A stretch of 64,000 nt of DNA from Tsukamurella tyrosinosolvens (lineage in GTDB: Bacteria > Actinomycetota > Actinomycetes > Mycobacteriales > Mycobacteriaceae). Positions within the stretch are counted from its first letter, which is position 1; each line of letters starts with the position of its first letter. Where the stretch lies: positions 1-64,000 of the forward strand of contig NZ_FNSA01000001.1 in assembly GCF_900104775.1 (NCBI RefSeq). Reading direction: 5' to 3'. Both the position numbers and the translations under genes were made by a program. Below are positions 1 to 8,978 of this stretch, piece by piece. Under the pieces are notes generated by a model. It was not told the DNA's origin and made no database searches. It worked only from the letters and a program-made list of their open reading frames with translations.

Positions 1-17
1 GTCGGTGGTGACGTCCA
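1..17 (-). CDS. 5' end of a gene running off the left edge
   Basis: On the minus strand an ATG at 17-15 is preceded by a GGGAG-like ribosome-binding site about 10 bases upstream and reads M-D-V-T-T into the window edge. Only five codons are visible, so no product can be named. It is listed because start and ribosome-binding site fit together and nothing competes with them. Confidence 0.3.
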
Positions 18-499
18 TACTCCGCTCCCTCGCATCCCGGCTGCACGGCCCGCGCACCGTCGGACATCAGCATATCTGAACAGCTCTTCATATAACACTC
101 GCCCGGTAGACTGCCAGGTCATGGGACACCGGATCACCGGCGACGGCGCCGCCCGCTCGACGCCGCGACCGCCGAGCGGGTCGCCACCACACTGCAGCGC
201 TCGCCACGCCGAGCGTCCTGATCTCTCGCAGCTGGCGGGCAGCGATGGCGTGGGCGACTCGCTGCCGCAGTGGCGATGGAACGTCGGCGGTCTCCCACCA
301 GCTCGCTCCTACGCAACCTCGGCCTGTCACCGGCGTCCGTGAGGGCGCAGCATCGTCTACAGCCTCTACGACAACCACGTGGCCCAGCTCCTCGACGAGG
401 CCGTGTACCACAGCGAACACCTGCGCATGGGCCTCGCCGACCGGCCCGCGGCCACAGAGCTCTCCGCCACCTGACGGCGCCCGTCGGCGGACCGTCGGG
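18..499. other. region without a convincing gene
   Basis: No reading frame here looks like a real protein: the frames that are open are arginine/serine/proline-rich artefacts of high GC. The first 100 bases are locally AT-richer and probably hold the promoter of the gene leaving the left edge. The rest lies downstream of the oxygenase pseudogene on its right and may contain further decayed sequence. Confidence 0.4.
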
Positions 500-1440
500 C
501 TAGCGGCGGTTCCGGCGGCGCTCGGCGGGGGTGCGCCCCTGCTCGCCCAGCGGCGCGTCGACGACCTTCTCGGCCCGAGGATCGAGCCGCGCACGCGCAG
601 CCGCAACCGGAGATCGAGGAGCATGAGCTGGGCGTACAGCCTGATCGCCTGCGGGTTCACGACGTCCGCCACGCGAACCAGACGCAGGAACCGCTCGAAC
701 CACAGCTGCTCCGCTCGGACCACTTCCATCCGAGCATGTCCGGAATTCCGACGGGAGGTTGCCGCGCGTGAGGAAGTGGTTGAGCGGGCCGAAGACCCTG
801 GCGAGGACCCAGCCCGGGGCACCGAGCGCCTCGTGGAGGAACATGAAGTCCGAGAGGGACTTCAGGTCGTCGCGGACTTCGGGAGCGATCGACAGCGAGG
901 CAGCATCGAATCCCAGTAGTCCTCGAACTCGTGCCAGCTCTGCGGCCACGCGGACTCCGGGACGTTGACCCCGGTGGCGAGCGGGGCGGCGGCGGGCGTG
1001 AGCACGTCGAGGGCGGCACGGTCGAGCGGACCGTAGAGCAGCTCGTACTGGTCGATGTAGAAGCGGAAGAGGCACGCCGCCACCCAGAGCTGCAGGTCGC
1101 GGGCGTTGCCGCTGTACCTGACGGGACTGCTCTCGGTGGAGTGCACGTGGGCGTGCACCGCGCGCATCTCCTCGCGGAAGGCGTCCCGGTCGGACTCGTT
1201 CCCGAGCACGGAGACCACCAGGTGCTGCGACGTGGTCCGGAGGCGCTTGAACGGCCGTCGGCGCGGGCTGCCGGACACGACGCGACTCTCGTGGACTCCG
1301 TGCCCGACCGCGGGCAGCGAGAGCTGCATGATGATGTTCGCGACGCCGCTCGTCAGGCCGACCATGGTCATGAGGTCGGCGAGCGTCTCGGGCCGCCGCG
1401 CACGGCGGGAGCGGATCAGAGCCTGATCGATGACGGCCAT
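500..1440 (-). pseudogene. MpaB-family (DUF2236) oxygenase pseudogene
   Basis: Three successive minus-strand frames carry consecutive parts of one MpaB/DUF2236-type protein. The N-terminal part (MAVIDQALIRSRRARRPETL, from about 1440) ends near EFEDYWDSML. The next frame continues SLSIAPEVRDDLKSL...NHFLTRGNLP. A third frame gives EVVRAEQLWFERFLRLVRVA and MLLDLRLRLR, and the reading returns to the second frame for LDPRAEKVVDAPLGEQ and the stop at 500. Shifts are needed near 905, 735 and 590. The family are haem-dependent oxygenases of the latex-clearing/MpaB type. An intact paralogue lies at 2529-3548. Three independent shifts argue for real decay rather than one sequencing error. The exact start is uncertain because a few upstream codons are also open. 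Confidence 0.75.
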
Positions 1441-1512
1441 ATCCCTATCATGCAACCGCAATCTCGAGCGTGTCCTCGAAATGAGAACATTCGATAACTT
1501 AGCATTCTTCGG

Positions 1513-2495
1513 TCACCGCTTGCCGTCGCCGAAGGGGCCGTCCCGCTCGGCAACCGCGGTCCGGAATCCGGCCGCAGCGGCACGCTGCTGGAACGCGTAC
1601 CCTCGCGCGTGTGCCGGGAGACACCGTCGAACACGGTGCTGATCATCGCGGAATTGCCCACGCCCTGCGCGAGGAGCGCGCTGTTCAGCGCGAGCTTGGT
1701 CATGATGAGCTGGTTGATGGGCAGCCGCGCGATGCGCGCCACGAGGTCTTCGGTGCGCTCGTCGAGCAGCTCGGGGGCTGGCGCCTCGACGGCGAGGCCC
1801 CATTCGGCAGCCTGAGCACCGGTGATGGTGTCGCCGGTGAGGAGGAGGCGCTTCGCCCGCTGGTCGCCGATGCGGTGCGCCCACATGCCGGCGGCGGGGA
1901 CGCCCCACACCCGGGTGGGTGGGTAGCCGATACGGGTGTCGGCGGCGCAGATGATCTGGTCGGCGTACAGGGCGATGTCGGTGCCACCGGCGACCGCGAA
2001 GCCGTGCAGCTTCGCCACGGTCGGCTTGTTCGCGTGCAGGAGGCTCGCGAAGCCACGGTTGAAACGGCTCATCATCTGGTAGTCGATCATCGGGTCCCAC
2101 GTGCCCGACGGGTCGTGGTTGCGCGCCTGCACCACGGGATCGAGGACGGATCCGGTCACCGCCGCGCGCTCCTCCGGATGCTCGCCGTTCTCGGCGAAGA
2201 TCGAGAGGTCGTAGCCGCCGCAGAAGCCCTTGCCGCGCCCCGCGACGAGGATGACGTGCACCCTCGGATCGAGATCCGCGCGCTCGACGGCGTCCGCGAG
2301 TTCGATGGGCGTGTCCGCGGTGATCGCGTTGCCGCGCTCGGGGCGGTCGAAGGTGATCCGCGCGACGCGCCCGGTCACCTCGTAGGTCAGCGTCCGGTAG
2401 CTCACCTCCCGGTCCTCGCGGTCTCGTCCCGCGTACTGCGGGGACTCGGTCTGCGGGTCCCGCCACGCGGCGGGCCGGTCTGCGGGGTCGGTCAT
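1513..2495 (-). pseudogene. enoyl-CoA hydratase/isomerase (crotonase) with a frameshift near the C-terminus
   Basis: The frame from 2495 encodes a crotonase-fold protein: an FDRPERGNAI-type N-terminal block, the GKGFCGGYDL oxyanion-hole region and an AVAGGTDIAL second oxyanion segment, followed by the usual C-terminal helices. At about 1600 the frame changes. The first frame continues as an implausible TRSSSVPLRP tail, while the +1 frame reads YAFQQRAAAAGFRTAVAERD and stops at 1513, which is the ending expected for this subfamily. One missing base after GAGGG explains the shift. It sits between two MpaB-family oxygenase genes, suggesting one catabolic cluster. With only the tail affected it may still be functional, or the shift may be a sequencing error. 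Confidence 0.7.
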
Positions 2496-2528
2496 CGACG
2501 TTCTCCTCGGTGGCGGTCAGGTGGTGGG

Positions 2529-3548
2529 TCAGTGCGCGGGGCCCGTTGCCGTGCGACGGATCTCGTCCGCCGCGTCCTTCTGCGCCGCGAGCTCGGCTCG
2601 CGAGTAGAAGGTGCGCCACCCGGGGGTGCCGAAGCGCCGGCGCAGGCCGAAGTAGGCGGGCCCGAAGAGCCCCGCGACGGGGCGCGGGAGGGTGCGCCAG
2701 AACAGCCCGTGGAGCTCGCGCTCGATGCGGTCGATCGCGGTGGCGCGCAGGCCCAATTCGTCGTGGAAGCGCTCCGGGACACCGGCGAGGATCCCCACCC
2801 GGATGGTCCGCACCAGCGGCAACGACAGCAGCTGCCACACCGGCAGGGGCACCGCGTCCCAGCCGCGCGGCCTGGGCAGGGTGAGTGCGTGGTCGACGAT
2901 GAACCGCACCTCCGGGCTCACGGCGAGGACGTCGTCGACGATCGGTTGCCAGTACTCGACGAAATCGGCGTAGGTGTCGGGGAGCCCGCGGACTCCGTAC
3001 CGTCGCCCGATCTCGGTGAGTGCGCGGTACGCCTCCTCGCGCTCGCCGTCCGTGCGGAAGAGACCGAACTCCTCGGCGATGTCGATGCCGCCCTTGAGGA
3101 TCGATCCCCAGGTCCAGTTCCAGACGTCCTTGTTCCAGGCGTGGTACGGCGTCCCGTCGGGCATGGAGCCGGCGATCGGGCGGTGCAGCTCGTAGAGCCC
3201 GTGCGCGACGTCGTCGGCCTCCGGCCCGGCGAAGACGATCCCCATGACCATCTCGTACGTGCTGATCAGGCGGCGCGCGGTGGCCTGCAGGTCGGGCAGG
3301 CCCTCGCTGCCGTTGAGGGCGCGGTCCTTCTCGCTCAGCACGTGGGCGATCTTGGGGTGCAGGGTCGGCATGATCAGCGCGGGGACGTTGGCGTACAGCA
3401 GGACCAGCGGATGGCCCGCGATCCAGCGACCGAAGCCGCCGGGCGCCAACGGATCCGCGGCGTTCGTTCCGCCGACCCGACCGTCGTCGGCGAGGGGCGG
3501 GGCGAGAGAGACGACGGTGCCGTCCACGGGCGTCTGGGGATCGGTCAT
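2529..3548 (-). CDS. MpaB-family (DUF2236) oxygenase, intact
   Basis: A 339-residue protein with the layout of the DUF2236/MpaB family: HPLVLLYANVPALIMPTLHP near the N-terminus, a GLYELHRPI-type histidine segment, YHAWNKDVWNWTWGS, and a C-terminal helical region ending GLRRRFGTPGWRTFYSRAEL. Family members bind haem b and oxidise organic substrates; the substrate here is unknown. It lies 33 bp upstream of the crotonase and 64 bp downstream of a second crotonase, all on the minus strand, so an operon starting at 4281 is likely. The broken paralogue at 500-1440 belongs to the same family. Confidence 0.75.
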   Translation of the reverse strand: MTDPQTPVDGTVVSLAPPLADDGRVGGTNAADPLAPGGFGRWIAGHPLVLLYANVPALIMPTLHPKIAHVLSEKDRALNGSEGLPDLQATARRLISTYEMVMGIVFAGPEADDVAHGLYELHRPIAGSMPDGTPYHAWNKDVWNWTWGSILKGGIDIAEEFGLFRTDGEREEAYRALTEIGRRYGVRGLPDTYADFVEYWQPIVDDVLAVSPEVRFIVDHALTLPRPRGWDAVPLPVWQLLSLPLVRTIRVGILAGVPERFHDELGLRATAIDRIERELHGLFWRTLPRPVAGLFGPAYFGLRRRFGTPGWRTFYSRAELAAQKDAADEIRRTATGPAH

Positions 3549-3612
3549 GACGGGTTCTCCTGGGAGGGGATGAGGGCTGGTTCGGGCCGCGCCGAGCGAC
3601 GTCGGCGGCGCG

Positions 3613-4281
3613 TCATCGGGCCGCAGAGGTGGGCGGCATCGCGGGTTCCGCGAGTCGGTGGAGGACGTGCTCGTACCGGGTCCGCTTGATCACGGCGAGG
3701 TTCTCGCCCCGCATCGGGGCGAGAGCGGCCGCGCGCACGATCGCCGACGCGAGAACACCGTCCTGCTCGACGATCTCATCGACGAGCCCGGCGTGCAGGG
3801 CGGCTTCGGCGTCGTACCGCTGGGCCGTCACCATCGCCGCATGTGCGACGGCGGGCGCGACCCGCGCGCCGACCAGCGCGCTCATCCCCGGGAGGAAGGG
3901 GAACCCGAGGCGCGCCTCCGGCAGGCACAGGTATCCGCGGTCGGCGCGCATGACCCGCTGGTCGTGCGCCAGGGCGAGGAGCAGCCCGCCCGCGTAGGTG
4001 TGTCCCTGGAGCGCGGCGACGGTGGGCGTGCCGGAGCCGAGCAGCCTGCCGAGCAGCCCCTGCACCGCGTCCAGGTAGCCGTCCTCGGCGAAGGCCCCCG
4101 GTTCGAGGCCGTTCGAGTAGAAGCGTCCGCTCCCGGTGGTGACGAGCGCAGCGGGCCCCGAGACCGCGTCCACGTCGTCCAGGACGGCGTGCAGAGCCGT
4201 GACCAGCGTCCCGTCGAGGCGATTCTCGCCGTCTCCGAGGTCGCAGATCAGCACTGCGCCGTCGCGTGTCAGATTCACCAT
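3613..4281 (-). CDS. enoyl-CoA hydratase/isomerase-like protein
   Basis: The start is taken at 4281 (M-V-N-L-T), which removes an implausible extension into the divergent regulator promoter. The 222-residue product shows the crotonase fold: an N-terminal strand (AVLICDLGDGENRL), the first oxyanion segment GRFYSNGLEPG, and VAALQGHTYAGGLLLALAHD as the second. It is shorter than typical hydratases (about 260) and lacks the usual C-terminal catalytic glutamate block that I could identify with certainty, so isomerase or thioesterase-like chemistry is possible. It is first in a probable operon with the MpaB-like oxygenase and divergent from the PaaX-like regulator at 4355, which probably controls it. 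Confidence 0.75.
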   Translation of the reverse strand: MVNLTRDGAVLICDLGDGENRLDGTLVTALHAVLDDVDAVSGPAALVTTGSGRFYSNGLEPGAFAEDGYLDAVQGLLGRLLGSGTPTVAALQGHTYAGGLLLALAHDQRVMRADRGYLCLPEARLGFPFLPGMSALVGARVAPAVAHAAMVTAQRYDAEAALHAGLVDEIVEQDGVLASAIVRAAALAPMRGENLAVIKRTRYEHVLHRLAEPAMPPTSAAR

Positions 4282-4354
4282 GCCCGAAGCATTACATATT
4301 TCAATCATCCGACGCAATGTTGTAATGATCGCGCCGGTGTAACCTGTTCCCCTG

Positions 4355-5080
4355 ATGGACAGCGCTCTCGTACCCCCGGTGACAGCGCGATCCGCTGTCT
4401 TGAGCCTGCTCCTCGGCGCGAATCCGCCTACGCTCAGCGGGCGCGAGATCATCGGCGCGATGGACCTTTTCGGTATCACGGAATCGACGACGCGGGTCGC
4501 CCTCACCCGGATGGTGGCGAACGGCGACCTCACTCGCGATCGCGGCGTGTACACGCTCTCCGAGCGGCTGGCGCAGCGCCAGCGCTACGCGCAGCCGCCG
4601 GAGCAACGGGACTGGACCGGGACCTGGGAGATGGCGGTCGTCACCGCGACCGGCCGCAGCGCCGCGGACCGGGTCGCACTGCGCGAGGAGATGCGCCGGC
4701 AGCGCGTCGCCGAGCTCCGGGAGGGTGTCTGGACCCGCCCCGCGAACCTCCGCCGCCGCTGGCCGCAGGCCCTCCTCGACGTCTCGGTCTGCTTCGAGTC
4801 CCGACCCACCTCCGACCCGGCGGCACTCGCCGCGCAGCTGTGGGACCTCCCCGCCTGGTCCGCGCGCGGCAACGAGTACCTGGCGCTGATCGCGGCCGTC
4901 GACGACGAGCCCGCCAGGTTCCGGACCATGGTCGCGGCGGTGCACCACCTGCAGACCGACCCGCTCCTCCCGGCGGAGTTCCTGCCCGTGGACTGGCCCG
5001 CCGCCCAGCTGACGTCGTTGTACGACGACTACCGCGCGTGGCTCGCCGAGCTCCGCGACAGCCTCGCGCCCGTCAGATAG
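4355..5080 (+). CDS. PaaX-family transcriptional regulator
   Basis: A 241-residue protein with a winged-helix N-terminus (LFGITESTTRVALTRMVANG, about residues 38-57) followed by a GVYTLSERLAQRQ wing and the PaaX central and C-terminal domains (TGTWEMAVV; LQTDPLLPAEFLPVDWPAAQ). PaaX proteins are repressors that respond to acyl-CoA thioesters such as phenylacetyl-CoA. It is divergent from the crotonase/oxygenase cluster across a 73-bp gap that is AT-rich by local standards, a natural operator position. Its 3' end overlaps the convergent MFS gene by 8 bp. Confidence 0.85.
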   Translation: MDSALVPPVTARSAVLSLLLGANPPTLSGREIIGAMDLFGITESTTRVALTRMVANGDLTRDRGVYTLSERLAQRQRYAQPPEQRDWTGTWEMAVVTATGRSAADRVALREEMRRQRVAELREGVWTRPANLRRRWPQALLDVSVCFESRPTSDPAALAAQLWDLPAWSARGNEYLALIAAVDDEPARFRTMVAAVHHLQTDPLLPAEFLPVDWPAAQLTSLYDDYRAWLAELRDSLAPVR

Positions 5081-6248
5081 CGCCCGAATCCCTCGTGGGG
5101 CGGCTGCCCGCGTCCGGCCCGGTGAGGACCGCAGCCAGACCGATCGCGACTATGCACGCTCCTGTGACCCATCCCCAGCCGACGGCGGCGGCTGCACTCG
5201 CGCCGAAGGCCGCGCCGGCGCTGCCCCCGACGAAATAGACGAGCATGTACACACCGTTGTAGCGGGCCGGCGCCGCCGGATCGATGTCCAGGACGGTGGA
5301 TTGGTTCGCCACCTGTGCGGCGAAGAGCCCGGCGTCGAAGGCGGCGAGCGCGATCAGAGTGACCACGGCGTCGTTCAGGCCGACGGCCAGGGCCACGCAA
5401 GCAGCCGCAGCGAGCACCAGGCCGGCGAGGATCACGGGACGGGCACCGACGCGGTCGGTCCAACGACCGGCGATGCGGGTCGCGACGATGCCGGCCAGTC
5501 CAGCCAGCGCGTAGAGCCCGATCCTTTCAGCGCTCAGGGAGCGCGGCGGCTGCGACAACGCCACGGCGAGTCCGGACCACACGGCGCAGAAGGCGAAGAA
5601 CCACAGCGCGCCCCGGAAGGCGGCGCCGCGCAGCGTGGCGGAGCGACGGAGCAGGCCCGGCATGGACCACAGCCCGGAGATGTAGGACTGGGTGACCAGG
5701 CCGCGCTCCGCGGGGAGAATCGCCGCCGAGACCACCGCGACGATCGCGCACGCGGCCGCGGCGGTGAGCAGCATCGCCCTCCAGCCGATCTCATCACTGA
5801 GCCATCCGCCGGCGATGCGACCGATGAGGATTCCCGCCGAGATTCCGGCGGTGACGATCCCGAGATCCGTCGAGCGCCTGCCGACCGGCGCGAGGCGGCC
5901 GACGAGGGAACTCAGACCCGCGCCGACCGACGAGCATGCGCCCGTGACCAGGAGGACCACTCCGAGCACCGCGGCAGAGGGGGCGACGACCGTCGCGGCG
6001 AGCGCGACCGCCAACGCCGCGAATTGCAGCGCGAGGACGGAGCGGGGCGGGAACCGGTCCACGAGCGGCACCAGGAGCGCCAACCCGAGCATGTAGCCGA
6101 CCGGTCCGCACGAGAGTGCGACGCCGACGGCGCCGATGCCGGTGCCGAATGACGCCGCGACATCGGCGATCGCCGGCTGAAGCGGGTAGATCGTCGCGGT
6201 CCCCAGCGCGGCCGCGACGGACATGAAAAGGACGGTCGCGCTGGTCAT
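5073..6248 (-). CDS. MFS transporter
   Basis: The start at 6248 (MTSATVLFMSVAAALG) follows a GGGAAG ribosome-binding site and gives 391 residues with about twelve hydrophobic segments. The signature loop between helices 2 and 3 reads LALLVPLVDRFPPRS, and PVGRRSTDLGIVTAGISAG sits near the middle of the N-terminal half. It resembles drug/metabolite efflux members (YgaY/AraJ-like), substrate unknown. It is convergent with the PaaX-like regulator, so it may or may not belong to that regulon. Confidence 0.8.
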   Translation of the reverse strand: MTSATVLFMSVAAALGTATIYPLQPAIADVAASFGTGIGAVGVALSCGPVGYMLGLALLVPLVDRFPPRSVLALQFAALAVALAATVVAPSAAVLGVVLLVTGACSSVGAGLSSLVGRLAPVGRRSTDLGIVTAGISAGILIGRIAGGWLSDEIGWRAMLLTAAAACAIVAVVSAAILPAERGLVTQSYISGLWSMPGLLRRSATLRGAAFRGALWFFAFCAVWSGLAVALSQPPRSLSAERIGLYALAGLAGIVATRIAGRWTDRVGARPVILAGLVLAAAACVALAVGLNDAVVTLIALAAFDAGLFAAQVANQSTVLDIDPAAPARYNGVYMLVYFVGGSAGAAFGASAAAAVGWGWVTGACIVAIGLAAVLTGPDAGSRPTRDSGAI

Positions 6249-6412
6249 TGCGGTTGCTTCCCTGGTTCTGGTCACGCCTTCGAAACTACGAAGCGTACGG
6301 CTCCCACGCTGGCGGGAACGAGACATCACCGATGCGCCCGCAACGCGACCACCTCCTGGCCGCGCAGCAGCGACCTTGACCCCAAGCGGAGTTGAGCTCC
6401 TACCGTCGGGTC

Positions 6413-6847
6413 ATGTCCACCGAACTCCACCGCCCCGCCCTCGATCACCGTGATCCCGACGCCGACGCCGCCGTGGAGCGGCTCGTCTCCGTGCTCCAAG
6501 CCGGATTCGACAGCGGCGACGCCGACCAGTACGACTCGACGTTCGCTGATGACATTCTGTGGGGAACACCGAAGGGCCAGTGGCTTGCGGGGTTCCCCGC
6601 ACTCAACTCCGCCCATCACCGCATGATGGGCGACACCCCCGTCGAACCCGCGTCGCGGTTCGAGGTCATCGGATCAACGCATCCCGCTCCCGATGTCGTT
6701 GTCGCGCAGGTCTGCCGCACAGCGCTCAACGGCGGTTTCAGCGAGGTCGCGATGTACGTCCTCGTCCGCCGGGCCGACCGGTGGTGGGTGGCCGCGGCCC
6801 AGAACACGCCCGTGTCCGCGGTCCTTCCTCCGATCGATCCCGTGTGA
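6413..6847 (+). CDS. SnoaL-like/DUF4440-type protein
   Basis: A 144-residue protein of NTF2-like fold type. It has an N-terminal helix (AAVERLVSVLQAGFDSGDA), then FADDILWGTPKGQWLAGFPALN and a strand-rich C-terminal half ending VRRADRWWVAAAQNTPV. This pattern matches the SgcJ/EcaC and DUF4440 group, small polyketide-cyclase-like proteins whose individual functions are usually unknown. Its last 110 bp overlap the convergent FkbM-like reading frame, which is unusual and suggests that the neighbour's annotated end is extended. Confidence 0.75.
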   Translation: MSTELHRPALDHRDPDADAAVERLVSVLQAGFDSGDADQYDSTFADDILWGTPKGQWLAGFPALNSAHHRMMGDTPVEPASRFEVIGSTHPAPDVVVAQVCRTALNGGFSEVAMYVLVRRADRWWVAAAQNTPVSAVLPPIDPV

Positions 6848-7640
6848 GGCAGTGATCCGCGACCGCCGTGCCCGTACGGTCCGGTGTGAAGAGGTAGTTC
6901 CGCACGCCCGGGACCGGGCCGACCGTGGGTTCCCATCGGCCGCGGGAGTACACCGAGCACGTGTACCCGCGGCGAAGAAGGGTCTCGAACACCTCCGCTG
7001 GGGAGCGTCCGAACTTGGACAGGTGCCTGTACTCGATCTCCAACAACCAGGTCGGCGAGAATCGGCGAAGAGTCTCACCCGCACCATCGAGCATGGCCGC
7101 CTCCATCCCCTCGATGTCGGCCTTGACGACGTCGACGCGATCCAGCCCGGCCGCAGCGACGATGGCGTCCAGTGTGACCACCTCGACGTCGAAGTGGTCG
7201 AATCGGGAGAACTCCTCGTGGTTCGGGCCTCGCCTCGTTGCGACCGAGCCGCGACCGACGACGGCACGGCCTCGCCGGCGAGGTACCTCGAAGGTGACGC
7301 GTCCCGCCTGAGAACCAACAGCGCGCCCGACCACGTCGAGTTGCGTCGCCCGCAGCAATCGACGCACCCATCGGAGCCAGCTGCACAGCACCGGGTTGGC
7401 TTCGATGACGAGGGTGCGGCCGAGCGGAGCTGCCGCGCTGAACTGTGTTGCGTAGAGACCATATTCACCGCCGATGTCCAGGCAGACGGCATCCACCGGG
7501 AGTAGTGCGGCGACCGCGGCCGATTCCGGCTCGACGCACCAGAGGGTCTTCGCGGCCATTCCGAGGCACGCGGCCGCGAAGCGATGGCCGGCAGCTGCGC
7601 GGGCGGGTGTCGGCCCGGCGGATGCGCGATCCCCCGTCAC
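6738..7640 (-). CDS. FkbM-family SAM-dependent methyltransferase
   Basis: The GTG at 7640 overlaps the upstream stop (GTGA), so translation is coupled. The protein (300 residues if the first stop is used) shows AVCLDIGGEYGLYATQFS as SAM-binding motif I, LVIEANPVLCSWL as motif II, and VDVVKADIEGMEAAMLDG, the diagnostic FkbM block. The family O-methylates sugars and polyketides. Homology fades after RNYLFTPD; the remaining 45 or so residues are arginine/proline-rich and lie antisense to the convergent gene, so a natural stop may have been lost by mutation or frameshift near 6890. It is paired with the membrane protein upstream. Confidence 0.75.
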   Translation of the reverse strand: MTGDRASAGPTPARAAAGHRFAAACLGMAAKTLWCVEPESAAVAALLPVDAVCLDIGGEYGLYATQFSAAAPLGRTLVIEANPVLCSWLRWVRRLLRATQLDVVGRAVGSQAGRVTFEVPRRRGRAVVGRGSVATRRGPNHEEFSRFDHFDVEVVTLDAIVAAAGLDRVDVVKADIEGMEAAMLDGAGETLRRFSPTWLLEIEYRHLSKFGRSPAEVFETLLRRGYTCSVYSRGRWEPTVGPVPGVRNYLFTPDRTGTAVADHCLTRDRSEEGPRTRACSGPRPPTTGRPGGRGRTSRPR

Positions 7641-8872
7641 GACCGGGTGCCCTTCTCCGCGAGCGATGCCCCATCCGGGTGCACGACCTCCGCGGCGCGG
7701 GAGCCGGCTACCTGCGCGACCACGCCGAGGACGCCGAGCACGAACGGCAGGACGAAGTAGCCTGCACGAGAAACCGGAGAGACCAGAAAGAGGATCGTGT
7801 AACCGGCGGCCGCGAGCAGCAGTATGTCCGTCAGGCCCAGGTGCCTCTTCGCCAGCGCGATCCAGGTGATCGCCACCGCGGAAGCCAGCAGGGACGTCAC
7901 GATGCCGGCGTACCCGAGGAATCCCTTCTCGGCGAGAGCGCCACCGAGTGCGCTTGCGCCGGCGGGCGACTCGATCGCAGAGAGACCCAGCGGGAACTCG
8001 ATAGCGCTCCGCGCGAAACCTCGCGGATCGACCAGCACGGCGGGGAGGACGGCTGCCCCGACGATGGCGGCGACCACCGCCGCCCACCGACGAATCTCCG
8101 CACGACGGCCCCGTCGGACCTGGACGACGATCATCATCGCTGCGAGCGGCCAGAACGTGAACTTGATCGCACACCCCACACCGACCACGATCGCGTTCAG
8201 GCGGTACTCGCCCGTCCAGAGGGTTATCACCGCGAGCCCCGCCAGCGCTGCGACGGGCAGGTCCACTCCGCCGGTCGCGATCGGGATCGCCACCAACGGG
8301 CAAGCGATCATCAGCATCTCTGCGCGTACAGCGATCTTCGTGTCCACCAACCGGCGCAGGCTCACCCACGTGACGACGGCGAAGAAGAGCGTGAAGGAGA
8401 TTCGCGGATCCCCGAGTGGGTTCTCTCCGAACGCGGCGCCAGGAATCCCGAACACGCTCATGAGCGGGAAGTACGGAAAGACGTCGTCGACAACAGCGGG
8501 GTCGGTCACGTACGGGCTCGCGGACGCGAGGGCTCTGATCGCGCCGTCGCGAACGATGCCGACCTCATGCTGGGAGAGGCCGCGGACGATCAGCGCCACG
8601 CCCGGAAGCACCGCGCAGAAGCCGGCCGACACCGCGGCGATCGCACCGATGGACCACCGTCGCCGGAGAAGCATGCCGGCGCACCCGCAGTAGCCGACGA
8701 AGGCGAACATGGCCCAGACCGCGTGGGGTTCCATGCGGGTGGAGGTCCCTAGGACGAACGCATAGACAGCGAGGCCCACGGCACTCAGCGTGGCGATGGC
8801 ACGGACTCGATGACCTTCGCGCAGGCACGGAATCATTCTGCGCGACTTGATGTCCCCGTCGATGTCATTCAT
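7637..8872 (-). CDS. GT-C-type/DUF2029-like polytopic membrane protein
   Basis: A protein of about 411 residues (start at 8872, MNDIDGDIKS; 8911 is also possible) with ten or so hydrophobic helices. A periplasmic-side loop after the first helices contains SPYVTDPAVVDDVFPYFPLM, a pattern seen in GT-C polyprenyl-phosphate sugar transferases of the DUF2029 type, where acidic residues follow transmembrane helix 1 or 2. Mannosyl- or arabinosyltransferase activity is plausible but not shown. It is coupled by a 4-base overlap to the FkbM methyltransferase, suggesting glycolipid or polysaccharide modification. Confidence 0.6.
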   Translation of the reverse strand: MNDIDGDIKSRRMIPCLREGHRVRAIATLSAVGLAVYAFVLGTSTRMEPHAVWAMFAFVGYCGCAGMLLRRRWSIGAIAAVSAGFCAVLPGVALIVRGLSQHEVGIVRDGAIRALASASPYVTDPAVVDDVFPYFPLMSVFGIPGAAFGENPLGDPRISFTLFFAVVTWVSLRRLVDTKIAVRAEMLMIACPLVAIPIATGGVDLPVAALAGLAVITLWTGEYRLNAIVVGVGCAIKFTFWPLAAMMIVVQVRRGRRAEIRRWAAVVAAIVGAAVLPAVLVDPRGFARSAIEFPLGLSAIESPAGASALGGALAEKGFLGYAGIVTSLLASAVAITWIALAKRHLGLTDILLLAAAGYTILFLVSPVSRAGYFVLPFVLGVLGVVAQVAGSRAAEVVHPDGASLAEKGTRS

Positions 8873-8978
8873 GCTCTTCACCCTGACCTCCACCTGCGAG
8901 AACGGCGTCACTCGAAAGAGCCAACTTTCTCGGCGAGAGCTGCTCGGGGCCGGCTGCCCGGGCTACGGTGGCACCACG

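Noticed and set aside
1611-3689. 692-residue open frame on the plus strand
   Set aside because: It lies antisense to the crotonase and oxygenase genes, has Arg/Gly/Ala/Val-biased composition and no domain; it is a high-GC shadow frame.
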